NCBI GenBank assembly: GCA_003697015.1
Contig: RFGL01000045.1
Coordinates: 1 to 37,479, forward strand
Source: Acidobacteriota bacterium
Lineage (GTDB): Bacteria > Acidobacteriota > Thermoanaerobaculia > Multivoradales > J023
Reading direction: 5' to 3'
Length of the DNA: 37,479 nucleotides
Made by a program: the position numbers and the translations under genes. Below, in pieces: positions 15,926 through 24,229 of the stretch (positions are counted from its first letter, which is position 1; the number at the start of each line of letters is the position of its first letter). The notes below the pieces were generated by a model, which did not search any database, was not told the origin of the DNA, and saw only the letters and a list, made by a program, of their open reading frames with translations.

Positions 15926-17871
15926 ATGAGCGATCCCCCGTCCCTCGCACGCTCCGAGCGCGGCCATGCCCTGGCGATCGCCGCCGCCTTGGCGAGCGCC
16001 GGTCTCGCGGCGCTGATCGAGATCCGCTTCACGATCCCCAGCGGCGGCCTGCTGACCCTGGGGGCCACCGCCTTCGGCGCCTGGCTGCTGGTCCGCCGGC
16101 CGGTCGAGGTCTTCCCCTCCTCCCCCGCCGGCGACGACCTCCACGCCCTCCTCGACCGGCGCCGGGAGCGCCAGCAGGCGGTGCGCTGGTTCATCCACAT
16201 GCGCTGGATCGCCGCCGTCGTATCCTTCGGCCTCATCCTCTACGCCGTGCCGGTACGGCGCTTCCTCCCCCCGGCGGCCCTGCTGCTGCTCGGCGGCTGG
16301 TGGCTCGCCCTGGTGGTGGCCAATCTCGCCTTCCGCTACTGGGCCCGGCGAGCGTCGGGATTCGAGCGCCAGATCCTGGTCCAGGGCATCACCGACCTGA
16401 TCATCCTCACCGGCTTTCTCAACGCCTCGGGAGGCATCGAGAATCCCCTCTACTTCGCCTACGTCTTCCACGTCATCATCGCCGCCATCCTGCTCTCGAG
16501 ACGGGGCGCCCTGCTCCTCACCACGGCGGCGGCATTGCTCTTCCTCGCCCTGGCGGTGGGCGAGTACACCCACCTGCTGCCCCATTTCACCAACCACCTC
16601 TTCCCCCATGCCAACGCCGTCGCCAGCCCCCAGCAGGGCGGCGCCGGCCACCACCATGCCGCTGCCGGACACGCCGCCCACTCGCCGGTATTCGTCCTCG
16701 GCCAGACCCTCCCCTTCCTCGCGCTCCTGCTGCTCACCGCCTACCTCACCCGGTTGATCGTCGAGCGCCTGCGGCGACGCGAGGGCCAGCTCGAGCGGGC
16801 CGGCCGCAGCCTGATGCTCGAGCACCAGCGCCTCGAACGGGTCGTCGAGACCACCGGCGTCGGCATGATGCTGGTCGCCCGCGACCTGTCCATCCCCTGG
16901 GCAACCGAGCGCGCCGTACGCTGGATCGGCCGCTCCAGCACGCGACCGGAGGGCACCTGCCCGCTCCGCGGCACCGGCGACGGCTGCCCCACCTGCATCG
17001 CCGAGTCCACCTGGGCCAGCGGTCAACCCGGCGAGCTGGAACGCACCCACAAACCGGCAGGCGGCGGCCTGCGCTACTTCCGCCATGCCACCTCGCCGGT
17101 GCTCGACGACGCCGGCCGCATCGTCCAGGTCGTCGAGCTGATCGAAGACGTCACCGCCCGCAAGGCCCTCGAGGCCGAAGCGATCCACCAGGGCAAGCTC
17201 TCCGCCCTCGGCCAGATGGCCGCCGGCGTGGCGCACGAGATCGGCAATCCCCTGTCCTCCCTCTCCACCCGCCTCAGCCTGCTCGAGCGGCGGCCCGATC
17301 CCGACTTCGTCCGCCAGAGCGTCACGTTGCTGCGCGGCCAGATCGAGCGCATCCGCCGCATCGTCCACGGCATTTCCCTCTTCGCCCGCAGCCCCAAGCA
17401 CGAGTGGTCGCGGTGGAAGCTCAACGAGGCGGTGGGCGAGACCCTGGAGATCGCCCGCCTGTCGCCGGCGGGACGCAAGGTGCGCTTCACGACCGAGCTG
17501 CACGAGCCGTCGCCGGTGGCCCGCGGGGCGCGGGATCAGATCGTCCAGGTACTGCTCAACGTCTTCCTGAACGCCGCCGAGGCGAGCCACGAAGGGGGCG
17601 AGGTCGAGATCGCGACCGGCGAGCGCAACGGTTGGGTCGAGGTGCGGGTGCGCGATCACGGCGCCGGCATCGCACCGGAGCACCGCGGGCGGCTCTTCGA
17701 ACCCTTCTTCTCCACCAAGTCCAACGGCACCGGGCTCAGCCTGTCGATCTCCTACAGCCTGGTGAACGCCCACGGCGGTACCATCGAGGTCGACAGCGAG
17801 GAGGGACGGGGCTCCACCTTTACCGTCAAGCTGCCGGCGGCGCCGGCGGCCGGTGACGATGGGCCACCAGG

Positions 17872-17875
<4 letters not shown>
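15926..17875 (+). CDS. Membrane sensor histidine kinase (NtrB-like), His- and Cys-rich sensor
   Basis: A 649-residue hybrid-less histidine kinase. About six membrane helices occupy residues 10-290. The loop before the last helix is His-rich (GGAGHHHAAAGHAAHS, about 238-253), a likely metal-binding site. A PAS-like domain (about 305-415) contains C345, C354 and C357 in T-C-P-L-R then G-C-P-T-C, possibly a metal, Fe-S or redox switch. The phosphoacceptor is His437 in GVAHEIGNPLSSL; the ATPase domain follows with N-box VFLNAAEAS and G-boxes DHGAGIAPEHRGRLFEPFFST and GTGLSLSI. Its stop overlaps the response-regulator start (ATGA), so the pair is coupled. Given the downstream cytochrome-porin and cupredoxin, it probably senses a metal or redox condition outside the cell; that is inference. 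Confidence 0.93.
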
Positions 17876-19239
<1,364 letters not shown>

Positions 19240-19261
19240 ACGCCCCCCCTCAGGCCAGCGT

Positions 19262-19277
19262 CTTGCAGGCCTGCAAG
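19262..19277. promoter_or_regulatory. Enhancer-like palindrome 1 (candidate NtrC-type site)
   Basis: CTTGCAGGCCTGCAAG is a perfect 16-bp palindrome. It shares the half-site CTTGCAG with the second palindrome at 19295 and lies about 130 bp upstream of the sigma-54 promoter. The downstream regulator has a dimeric Fis-type HTH, which fits such a dyad. Confidence 0.75.
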
Positions 19278-19294
19278 AGCGCGCTCCCCAGCCC

Positions 19295-19310
19295 CTTGCA
19301 GCGCTGCAAG
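19295..19310. promoter_or_regulatory. Enhancer-like palindrome 2 (candidate NtrC-type site)
   Basis: CTTGCAGCGCTGCAAG is a perfect 16-bp palindrome. It is 33 bp centre-to-centre from the first, about three helical turns, so both face the same side of the DNA. An AT-rich, A-tract region (19361-19388) lies between it and the promoter and may help bending. Confidence 0.75.
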
Positions 19311-19396
19311 AGATCCCTCCCCCGGGGCCTCCCCTCGGTCCGGGATTCGTGGCGTAATTAATTGCAAAAAAACAACTTAGGTAATCTTCTTCCGGC

Positions 19397-19412
19397 TGGC
19401 ATCGGCCTTGCT
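19397..19412 (+). promoter_or_regulatory. Sigma-54 (-24/-12) promoter of the cytochrome-porin operon
   Basis: TGGCATC-GGCC-TTGCT matches the -24/-12 consensus TGGCAYR-N4-TTGCW with the exact 10-nt gap between GG and GC. Transcription should start near 19423, 16 nt before the first ATG (19439), leaving just room for the GGGAG at 19428-19432. Confidence 0.85.
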
Positions 19413-19438
19413 CATAGCCCTGGCGAAGGGAGACGACG

Positions 19439-19786
19439 ATGCGAGTTCAAGACCTTGATGCCTGGACCAAGAAGCTCGTCGCGGTGGCTCTCGAAGAACT
19501 GCGACGGGTCGATCGCGAAGCGGTTTGGAGCTCCCGCCTGATCGGCGCCCTCTCCCAGCGCCTGCGCAGCATCCTCGCTCGCGAGATCGGCACGGGCGAG
19601 CCCCGCGAGGTTCCCGAAGGGTTGGCCGACGAGCTCGCCCTGGCGGTCTATTTCACCCTCGCGGCGGACGGGCCCGGACGGGGCGCGCCGCCGCGGCTGC
19701 TCGCCTCCCTCAACCGAGGCTTGAGCCAGGCGCTGGGGTCGCTGGCTCCGGCGGGTAGAACCGATCCGACCCATGGAGGTGGAGAC
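19439..19786 (+). other. 116-codon leader ORF, in frame with the cytochrome-porin
   Basis: An ATG with GGGAG 6 nt upstream opens a frame of 116 codons that runs without a stop into the Cyc2-like gene. The encoded sequence is soluble, helical and charged (MRVQDLDAWTKKLV... LVAVALEELRRVDREAVW) and not recognised. It may be a separate small protein whose stop codon is missing here (a TAG lies one base out of frame at 19756), a real N-terminal extension, or a translated leader. The signal peptide begins only after this segment and has its own strong ribosome-binding site, so I treat the exported protein as starting at 19787. Confidence 0.5.
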
Positions 19787-21313
19787 ATGTACAGGAAGAC
19801 GATCATCGCTGCCGCCGTCTGCGCGCTCTTCGTGGCAGTGCCGGCAGCTCAAGCGACGCCCGAGTTCGCCAAGCAGTGGCAGGCGAGCTGCAGCTCCTGC
19901 CACGTCGGGGCGCCGACCGAGCTCGACGAGGAGGGCATCGCCTTCAAGCTCGCCGGCTATGACATGGACGTCGAGCCCAAGATCCGCCATCCCAAGCTCT
20001 TCCTCTCGCTGCTCACCGACCTGGCGACCTACGACACCGCCAGCGACGACATGGAGCGGCCGGACAGCGCCAGCCTCTACACCCTGCTGCGGCTGGACAA
20101 GAAAAACCGGGTCAAGATCTTCGCCATCGGCGAGCTGACCGACGAGGACGAAGGGGGGCTGAACCTCGACTTCGCCCACGGCCACGTGCAGATCAACCCC
20201 TGGACCGAGGAGCCCGAGAAGCTCAACCTGCGCATCGGCAACGTCGAGCCGACCACCCGGCTGTGGAATACCGACATGCGGCGTCCCTTCGAGACCGCGC
20301 TGTGGGGCGGCGTCAGCACCGGCAGCGGCCTGCTGGAGCATGCCGGCGGCGGCCACCACGCGCACGGCGGCGGCGGTGCGCCGGCCATCCTCCCGGGCTC
20401 CGACTGGGGTGCCGACCTCTCCGCCGTCCTGAACCGCGGCCTGCTGGTGGCCGGCGGCGTCGCCGGCGACTATGCCTACGGCGGCGTCTTCGTCAAGCGC
20501 GGCGGCCGCGGCTTCGACAACAGCACGGTGCCCGAGGACTTCGACTACGGCGCCCTCTCCGAGAAGGAGCGCGAGGCCTTCAACCGCAAGCAGATCAACC
20601 TGGCCAAGAAGTGGGAACGGTCGGTGATCTTCGGCCTCTCGGCCTACGCCGGCAACGGCAGCCAGGACGTCTTCGACGGCTCCTTCCTGGCAGCGGTGGA
20701 GGCCGATCACGATCCCCACGCGATGGAGGACGACGAGCACGGTGAGGCCGGCGACGACCACGGCGCCGAAGGCGACGACGACCACGGCGACGACGACCAC
20801 GGCGACGACGACCACGGTGACGACGACCACGGCGACGACATGGGCCACATGGACGACGACCACGCCGTGGACGACGACCACGCCGACTTCTTCCCCACCC
20901 GCGTCGTCAGCAGCACCCGGCTGGTCGGCGAGGTCAAGGCGCGCTGGGATCGCTACAGCTTCTACGCCGTCGGCGTCTACGGCGAGAACGACTACGCCCT
21001 CGGCGATCCCCTGGCCTGGGACGAAGCCGGCCTCTTCGCCCGCACCGGAGGCGAGTCGCGCTCCTTCCTCGCCTGGGCCCTCGAAGCCTCAGCCCGCTTC
21101 AAGGTCAGCCGCCAGCTCAGCGGCCGCGCCGCCCTGCGCTACGAGCAGCTGGCGCCTGAAGCCGACGCCGCCGCACGCTTCGAGCGGGTGGTGGCCAACG
21201 TCACCGTCCCGATCCGCATGATGCGGCCGGCCCTGTGGCCCTACCTCGAGCTGTCGCAGAACTTCTTCGACGACCAGCTCGAGGGCCGCGTCGGACTGCG
21301 GCTCGGGTTCTGA
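19787..21313 (+). CDS. Cyc2-like monoheme cytochrome c-outer membrane porin fusion
   Basis: A 508-residue exported protein (GGAGG 7 nt before the ATG; signal peptide 1-23). Immediately after cleavage come E-F-A-K-Q and the heme c site C35-S-S-C38-H39, then P-T-E-L, G50 and F-K-L-A-G-Y (53-58). This order, including FKLxGY, is the one I know from Cyc2, the iron-oxidising outer-membrane cytochrome of Acidithiobacillus and neutrophilic iron oxidisers. The remaining ~440 residues have alternating amphipathic strands and end in ...GLRLGF, with a C-terminal Phe typical of beta-barrels. Unusual inserts are a His/Gly loop (~184-195) and a ~60-residue Asp/His loop (~307-368), likely extracellular metal-binding. 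It is driven by the sigma-54 promoter and followed by a cupredoxin. Electron donor (Fe(II) or other) is inferred, not shown. Confidence 0.8.
   Translation: MYRKTIIAAAVCALFVAVPAAQATPEFAKQWQASCSSCHVGAPTELDEEGIAFKLAGYDMDVEPKIRHPKLFLSLLTDLATYDTASDDMERPDSASLYTLLRLDKKNRVKIFAIGELTDEDEGGLNLDFAHGHVQINPWTEEPEKLNLRIGNVEPTTRLWNTDMRRPFETALWGGVSTGSGLLEHAGGGHHAHGGGGAPAILPGSDWGADLSAVLNRGLLVAGGVAGDYAYGGVFVKRGGRGFDNSTVPEDFDYGALSEKEREAFNRKQINLAKKWERSVIFGLSAYAGNGSQDVFDGSFLAAVEADHDPHAMEDDEHGEAGDDHGAEGDDDHGDDDHGDDDHGDDDHGDDMGHMDDDHAVDDDHADFFPTRVVSSTRLVGEVKARWDRYSFYAVGVYGENDYALGDPLAWDEAGLFARTGGESRSFLAWALEASARFKVSRQLSGRAALRYEQLAPEADAAARFERVVANVTVPIRMMRPALWPYLELSQNFFDDQLEGRVGLRLGF
20771..20830 (+). repeat. 15-bp tandem repeat encoding GDDDH, four copies
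   Basis: Four in-frame units GGC GAC GAC GAC CAC (one begins GGT) encode (GDDDH)4 within the Asp/His loop of the cytochrome-porin. Copy number probably varies between strains by slippage. Confidence 0.85.
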
Positions 21314-21328
21314 AACCGGACCATCCCC

Positions 21329-21352
21329 GGGGCGGCGGCAAGCCGCCGCCCC
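21329..21352 (+). promoter_or_regulatory. Strong hairpin between cytochrome-porin and cupredoxin genes
   Basis: GGGGCGGCGG-CAAG-CCGCCGCCCC forms a perfect 10-bp all-GC stem. It has no U-tract, so it is more likely an mRNA-stability or partial-termination element than a full terminator. Confidence 0.6.
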
Positions 21353-21385
21353 GCGACGCTCACCATGAGCCGAGGAGATCGAGAA

Positions 21386-21961
21386 ATGAACGCGAACATC
21401 AAGACCGCCCTGGCATTGACGCTCTTCACCCTGGTCGCCGGCGTCGCCCCGGCGGCGACGATCCAAGGCACCGCCGCCTGCGACGACGACTGCGACGGCG
21501 TGGTCGTCTTCCTCGAGGGCGTCCCCGCCGCCGCCGCCGGCGACGACGCCACCGCCGAGCTGGACCAGGTGGACCGCACCTTCGTGCCCAAGGTGCTGGC
21601 GATCGCCGCCGGTACGACCGTGCGGATCAAGAACAGCGATCCCTTCCTCCACAACGTCCACATCTTCCGCGACAAGAAGACGGTGTTCAATTTCGCCCTG
21701 CCGTTCAAGGGCCAGACCCTCGACCAGACCTTCACCGAGCCCGGCGTCTACCAGGTACGGTGCGACGCCCATCCCGAGATGTCGGCGACCATCGTCGTCC
21801 TCGACACCCCCTATTTCGCCGTCCCCGAGGCCGACGGCAGCTTCACCATCGACGCCGTGCCGGCCGGCTCCTACACCCTGGTGACGCTCGACGTCGAGCG
21901 CGGCAAGCGGGTGGAGAAGCCCCTGACCGTCGAGGACGGGGCGGTAGCGGCGAGCTTCTAG
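21386..21961 (+). CDS. Exported type-1 copper protein (cupredoxin)
   Basis: A 191-residue protein with a signal peptide (1-24) and a plastocyanin-like domain (about 25-140). The type-1 copper ligands are all visible: His89 (FLHNVHIF), then Cys126, His129 and Met132 in V-R-C-D-A-H-P-E-M. Two further Cys (C32, C36) near the mature N-terminus may form a disulfide. Residues ~142-191 add a small beta-rich tail like a carboxypeptidase regulatory domain (DGSFTIDAVPAGSYTL). It should carry single electrons in the periplasm. Lying 73 nt after the Cyc2-like gene and before a terminator, it is the natural electron acceptor of that protein, much as rusticyanin pairs with Cyc2; this is inference. GAGGAG lies about 10 nt before the chosen ATG; an ATG at 21365 is less likely. 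Confidence 0.9.
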   Translation: MNANIKTALALTLFTLVAGVAPAATIQGTAACDDDCDGVVVFLEGVPAAAAGDDATAELDQVDRTFVPKVLAIAAGTTVRIKNSDPFLHNVHIFRDKKTVFNFALPFKGQTLDQTFTEPGVYQVRCDAHPEMSATIVVLDTPYFAVPEADGSFTIDAVPAGSYTLVTLDVERGKRVEKPLTVEDGAVAASF

Positions 21962-21992
21962 CGTGCAGCGTTGCTGCTGGCTGGCAGACGTC

Positions 21993-22022
21993 AGAGCCCG
22001 CTCCGGCGGGCTCTTCGTTTGT
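21993..22022 (+). terminator. Rho-independent terminator after the cupredoxin gene
   Basis: AGAGCCCGC-TCCG-GCGGGCTCT is a perfect 9-bp stem with a tetraloop, followed by TCGTTTGT. It lies 32 nt after the cupredoxin stop and closes the sigma-54 operon. Confidence 0.8.
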
Positions 22023-22069
22023 CCGCCGAGGGGGGCGGGACCCCGGCCGGCGGTGGTAGGATGGCGCCG

Positions 22070-22270
22070 ATGATCTTCCACGCCAGCGTCGAAGCGACCG
22101 AAGAGGGAGACTACCTCGCCAGCTGCGCCGACCCGGTGGCCAGCGCCCGCGGTCTGAGCCCGCAGAATGCGCTCGACCGGCTGCGCGGCGAGATCCGCTA
22201 CCGTCTCGAGCTCTGCCCCTGCTCCGGGGTCGACGACGACTACGTCGAGCTGGCGGTCGAGGGCCTCTAG
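22070..22270 (+). CDS. Small HicB-like protein
   Basis: A 66-residue protein (MIFHASVEATEEGDYLAS...). The pattern of a first strand with an acidic turn, then 'YLASC', then a helix with ALDRLRGEIRYRLE and a final strand resembles the partial RNase H fold of HicB-type antitoxins. No HicA toxin lies beside it, so it may be a stand-alone regulator. Two Cys (CPC) are near the end. A TAGGAT hexamer begins 13 nt before the chosen ATG; an in-frame ATG three codons earlier (22061) is also possible. It ends 3 nt before the phosphoesterase gene and is probably co-transcribed with it. Confidence 0.65.
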   Translation: MIFHASVEATEEGDYLASCADPVASARGLSPQNALDRLRGEIRYRLELCPCSGVDDDYVELAVEGL

Positions 22271-22273
22271 GCG

Positions 22274-22759
22274 ATGAAGATCGGCGTCATGGCGGACAGC
22301 CACGACAACGTGCCGCGCATCGAGCAGGCGGTGGCCCTGTTCAACCGCCGGCGGGTCGAGCTGGTGATCCACGCTGGCGACTTCGTCTCCCCCTTCGCCC
22401 TCTGGCCCTTCGCCGAGCTGCGCTGCCCGTTGCTCGGCGTCTTCGGCAACAACGACGGCGAGCGCGTCGGCCTGAGCCGCGCCTTCGACAAGCTCGGCGA
22501 GGTGCACCCCAACCTCGCCACCACCGAGCTCGCCGGCCGCCGCATCGCCGCCGTCCACTATCCCGAGCTCGCCGAGCCCCTCGCCGCCGGCGACGTCTAC
22601 GACCTGGTGATCTACGGCCATACCCACAAAGTCGACCTGCGCCCCGGCCCGCCGGTGCTGCTCAACCCCGGCGAAGCCGGCGGCTGGCTGAGCGGCAAGG
22701 CCACCGTCGCCATCGTCGACCTGCCGAGCCTCGAGGTCGAGATCGCCGAGCTGGCCTGA
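22274..22759 (+). CDS. YfcE/MJ0936-family metallophosphoesterase
   Basis: A 161-residue calcineurin-like phosphoesterase of the YfcE/MJ0936 family, complete. All metal-binding blocks are present in order: DSHDN (residue 8), HAGDFVS (~36), FGNNDGE (~58), a His in AAVHYPE (~97) and YGHTHK (~116), ending in LLNPGEAG. It should hydrolyse phosphodiesters with two bound metal ions (Mn2+ or similar) in the cytoplasm; the natural substrate is not known for most members. It forms a pair with the small HicB-like gene. Confidence 0.93.
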   Translation: MKIGVMADSHDNVPRIEQAVALFNRRRVELVIHAGDFVSPFALWPFAELRCPLLGVFGNNDGERVGLSRAFDKLGEVHPNLATTELAGRRIAAVHYPELAEPLAAGDVYDLVIYGHTHKVDLRPGPPVLLNPGEAGGWLSGKATVAIVDLPSLEVEIAELA

Positions 22760-22918
22760 CGGCCTACCCGCCGGGGTGGGCGATGGCCGGCACGCCCCAC
22801 CAGCGGGTGGGCGCCGAAGCCGTCCGGCGATCATCGGCCAACCACCCGAGAAACCGTCGCCGGCGGAGCCTCCCTCGGCCATGCTCGACCGAGGACGGCA
22901 CGTTTCGAGGACGACGCC

Positions 22919-24196
22919 ATGTTCGACAAGCACGATACCGAGGTTCTGGTGGTGGGAGCGGGGCCCGCCGGCCTGCTCGCCGCCCTGCGCCTGGCGGAGC
23001 GCGACGTCGAGGTGACCCTGATCGACTCCCAGGAGCGGCCGGCGGCGCGCAGCTACGCCCTGGCACTCCACCCCGCATCCCTCCAGCTGCTGGCCGAGGT
23101 CGGTCTGGCCGAGGAACTCGTCGCCCGCGGTCACCGGGTCGACAAGGTGGCCTTCTACGACAGCCGCGAGCGCCGGGCCGAGATCTCCTTCGGCGAGCTG
23201 CCGGGGGACTTCCCCTTCGTCCTGGTGCTGCCCCAGGAAGAGCTGGAGGCGGCGCTGGTGGCGCGCCTCGGCAGACGCGGCGTCCACGTGCGGTGGAACT
23301 GGCGTCTGGCGCGGCTCGAACCCGGCGGCAAGCGGGCGCGGGCGATGATCGAGACCCTGGCCAAGGACTCGATCGGCTACCCCATCGCCACCACCGGCTG
23401 GGTGGTGACCAAGGCCTTCGACCTCAACGCCGGCTTCGTCATCGGTGCCGACGGCTACGGCAGCACCGTCCGCCGCTACCTCGACGTCGATTTCGACGAG
23501 GTCGGACCGCGGCAGTTCTACGGCATCTTCGAGATCGCCGCCAACGGGCCGTCGCGCGACGAGATGCGGGTGGTGCTGGCGGACGGCGACGACGGCCCCA
23601 CCGCCGACGTCCTCTGGCCGCTGTCGCAGGCGCGCTGGCGGTGGAGCTTCCAGCTGTCGGACTCGTGGGAGTTCGTGCCCCAGACCCGGACCAAGCGGCG
23701 CCATCCGATCGCCATCGGCGAGGACGCCTTCCCCTACCTCGACGAAAGCCGTCTGAACGAGCTGATCGAGGCGCGGGCACCGTGGTTCGCCGCCCGCATC
23801 GACGACGTCCGCTGGTCGGTGGGGGTGCGCTTCGAGCGCCGGCTGGCGGCGCGTTTCGGCCACGACAACGCCTGGCTGGCCGGGGATGCGGCCCACCTGG
23901 CCTGCCCCATCGGGGTACAGAGCATGAACGTCGGCCTGCGCGAAGCAGCCGAGCTCGCCCGGGTGATGGCCGAGATCCTGCGCCAGGGTGCGTCGGCTGA
24001 CCTGCTGCGGGCCTACGACCACGAGCGGCGGGCGGAGTGGCGCCAGCTCCAGGGTCTCGACGGCGGCCCGCGCCCGCTCGACGACGCCGGCGAATGGGTG
24101 AAGGCGAACCGCAGACGCATCCCGCCCTGCGTGCCCGCCTCGGGGCTCGAGCTGCGCCGCCTGCTGCTCCAGCTCGGCCTCGATCTCGCCAGCTGA
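22919..24196 (+). CDS. FAD-dependent monooxygenase (PHBH fold)
   Basis: A 425-residue flavoprotein of the p-hydroxybenzoate hydroxylase fold. It shows the ADP-binding motif VVGAGPAGLLAALRLAE (11-27), the NAD(P)H/FAD DG motif VIGADGYGSTVRR (~178-190) and the third FAD motif LAGDAAHLACPIGVQSMN (~318-335). Such enzymes hydroxylate an aromatic or polyketide substrate using NAD(P)H and O2. The usual GDAAH-x-x-x-P-x-x-x-x-G-x-N pattern is slightly altered (two residues differ). The substrate is unknown. It is 33 nt upstream of the SQR-like gene, in the same direction, and the two may form a redox operon. The preceding 159 nt have no recognised feature. Confidence 0.9.
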   Translation: MFDKHDTEVLVVGAGPAGLLAALRLAERDVEVTLIDSQERPAARSYALALHPASLQLLAEVGLAEELVARGHRVDKVAFYDSRERRAEISFGELPGDFPFVLVLPQEELEAALVARLGRRGVHVRWNWRLARLEPGGKRARAMIETLAKDSIGYPIATTGWVVTKAFDLNAGFVIGADGYGSTVRRYLDVDFDEVGPRQFYGIFEIAANGPSRDEMRVVLADGDDGPTADVLWPLSQARWRWSFQLSDSWEFVPQTRTKRRHPIAIGEDAFPYLDESRLNELIEARAPWFAARIDDVRWSVGVRFERRLAARFGHDNAWLAGDAAHLACPIGVQSMNVGLREAAELARVMAEILRQGASADLLRAYDHERRAEWRQLQGLDGGPRPLDDAGEWVKANRRRIPPCVPASGLELRRLLLQLGLDLAS

Positions 24197-24229
24197 CCCG
24201 AGGGAGCCGAAGGACGGAGAGGATCGGCG

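Noticed and set aside
20771-20830. CRISPR-like or regulatory tandem repeat
   Set aside because: The units are in frame, 15 bp long, without spacers, and encode GDDDH inside a coding gene.
19412-20881. A Val-rich minus-strand frame antisense to the cytochrome-porin
   Set aside because: Its Val runs are the reverse complement of the Asp/His repeat; it has no start signal or known domain.
22070-22270. A HicAB toxin-antitoxin pair
   Set aside because: Only a HicB-like protein is present. The neighbour is a YfcE-type phosphoesterase with no HicA features.
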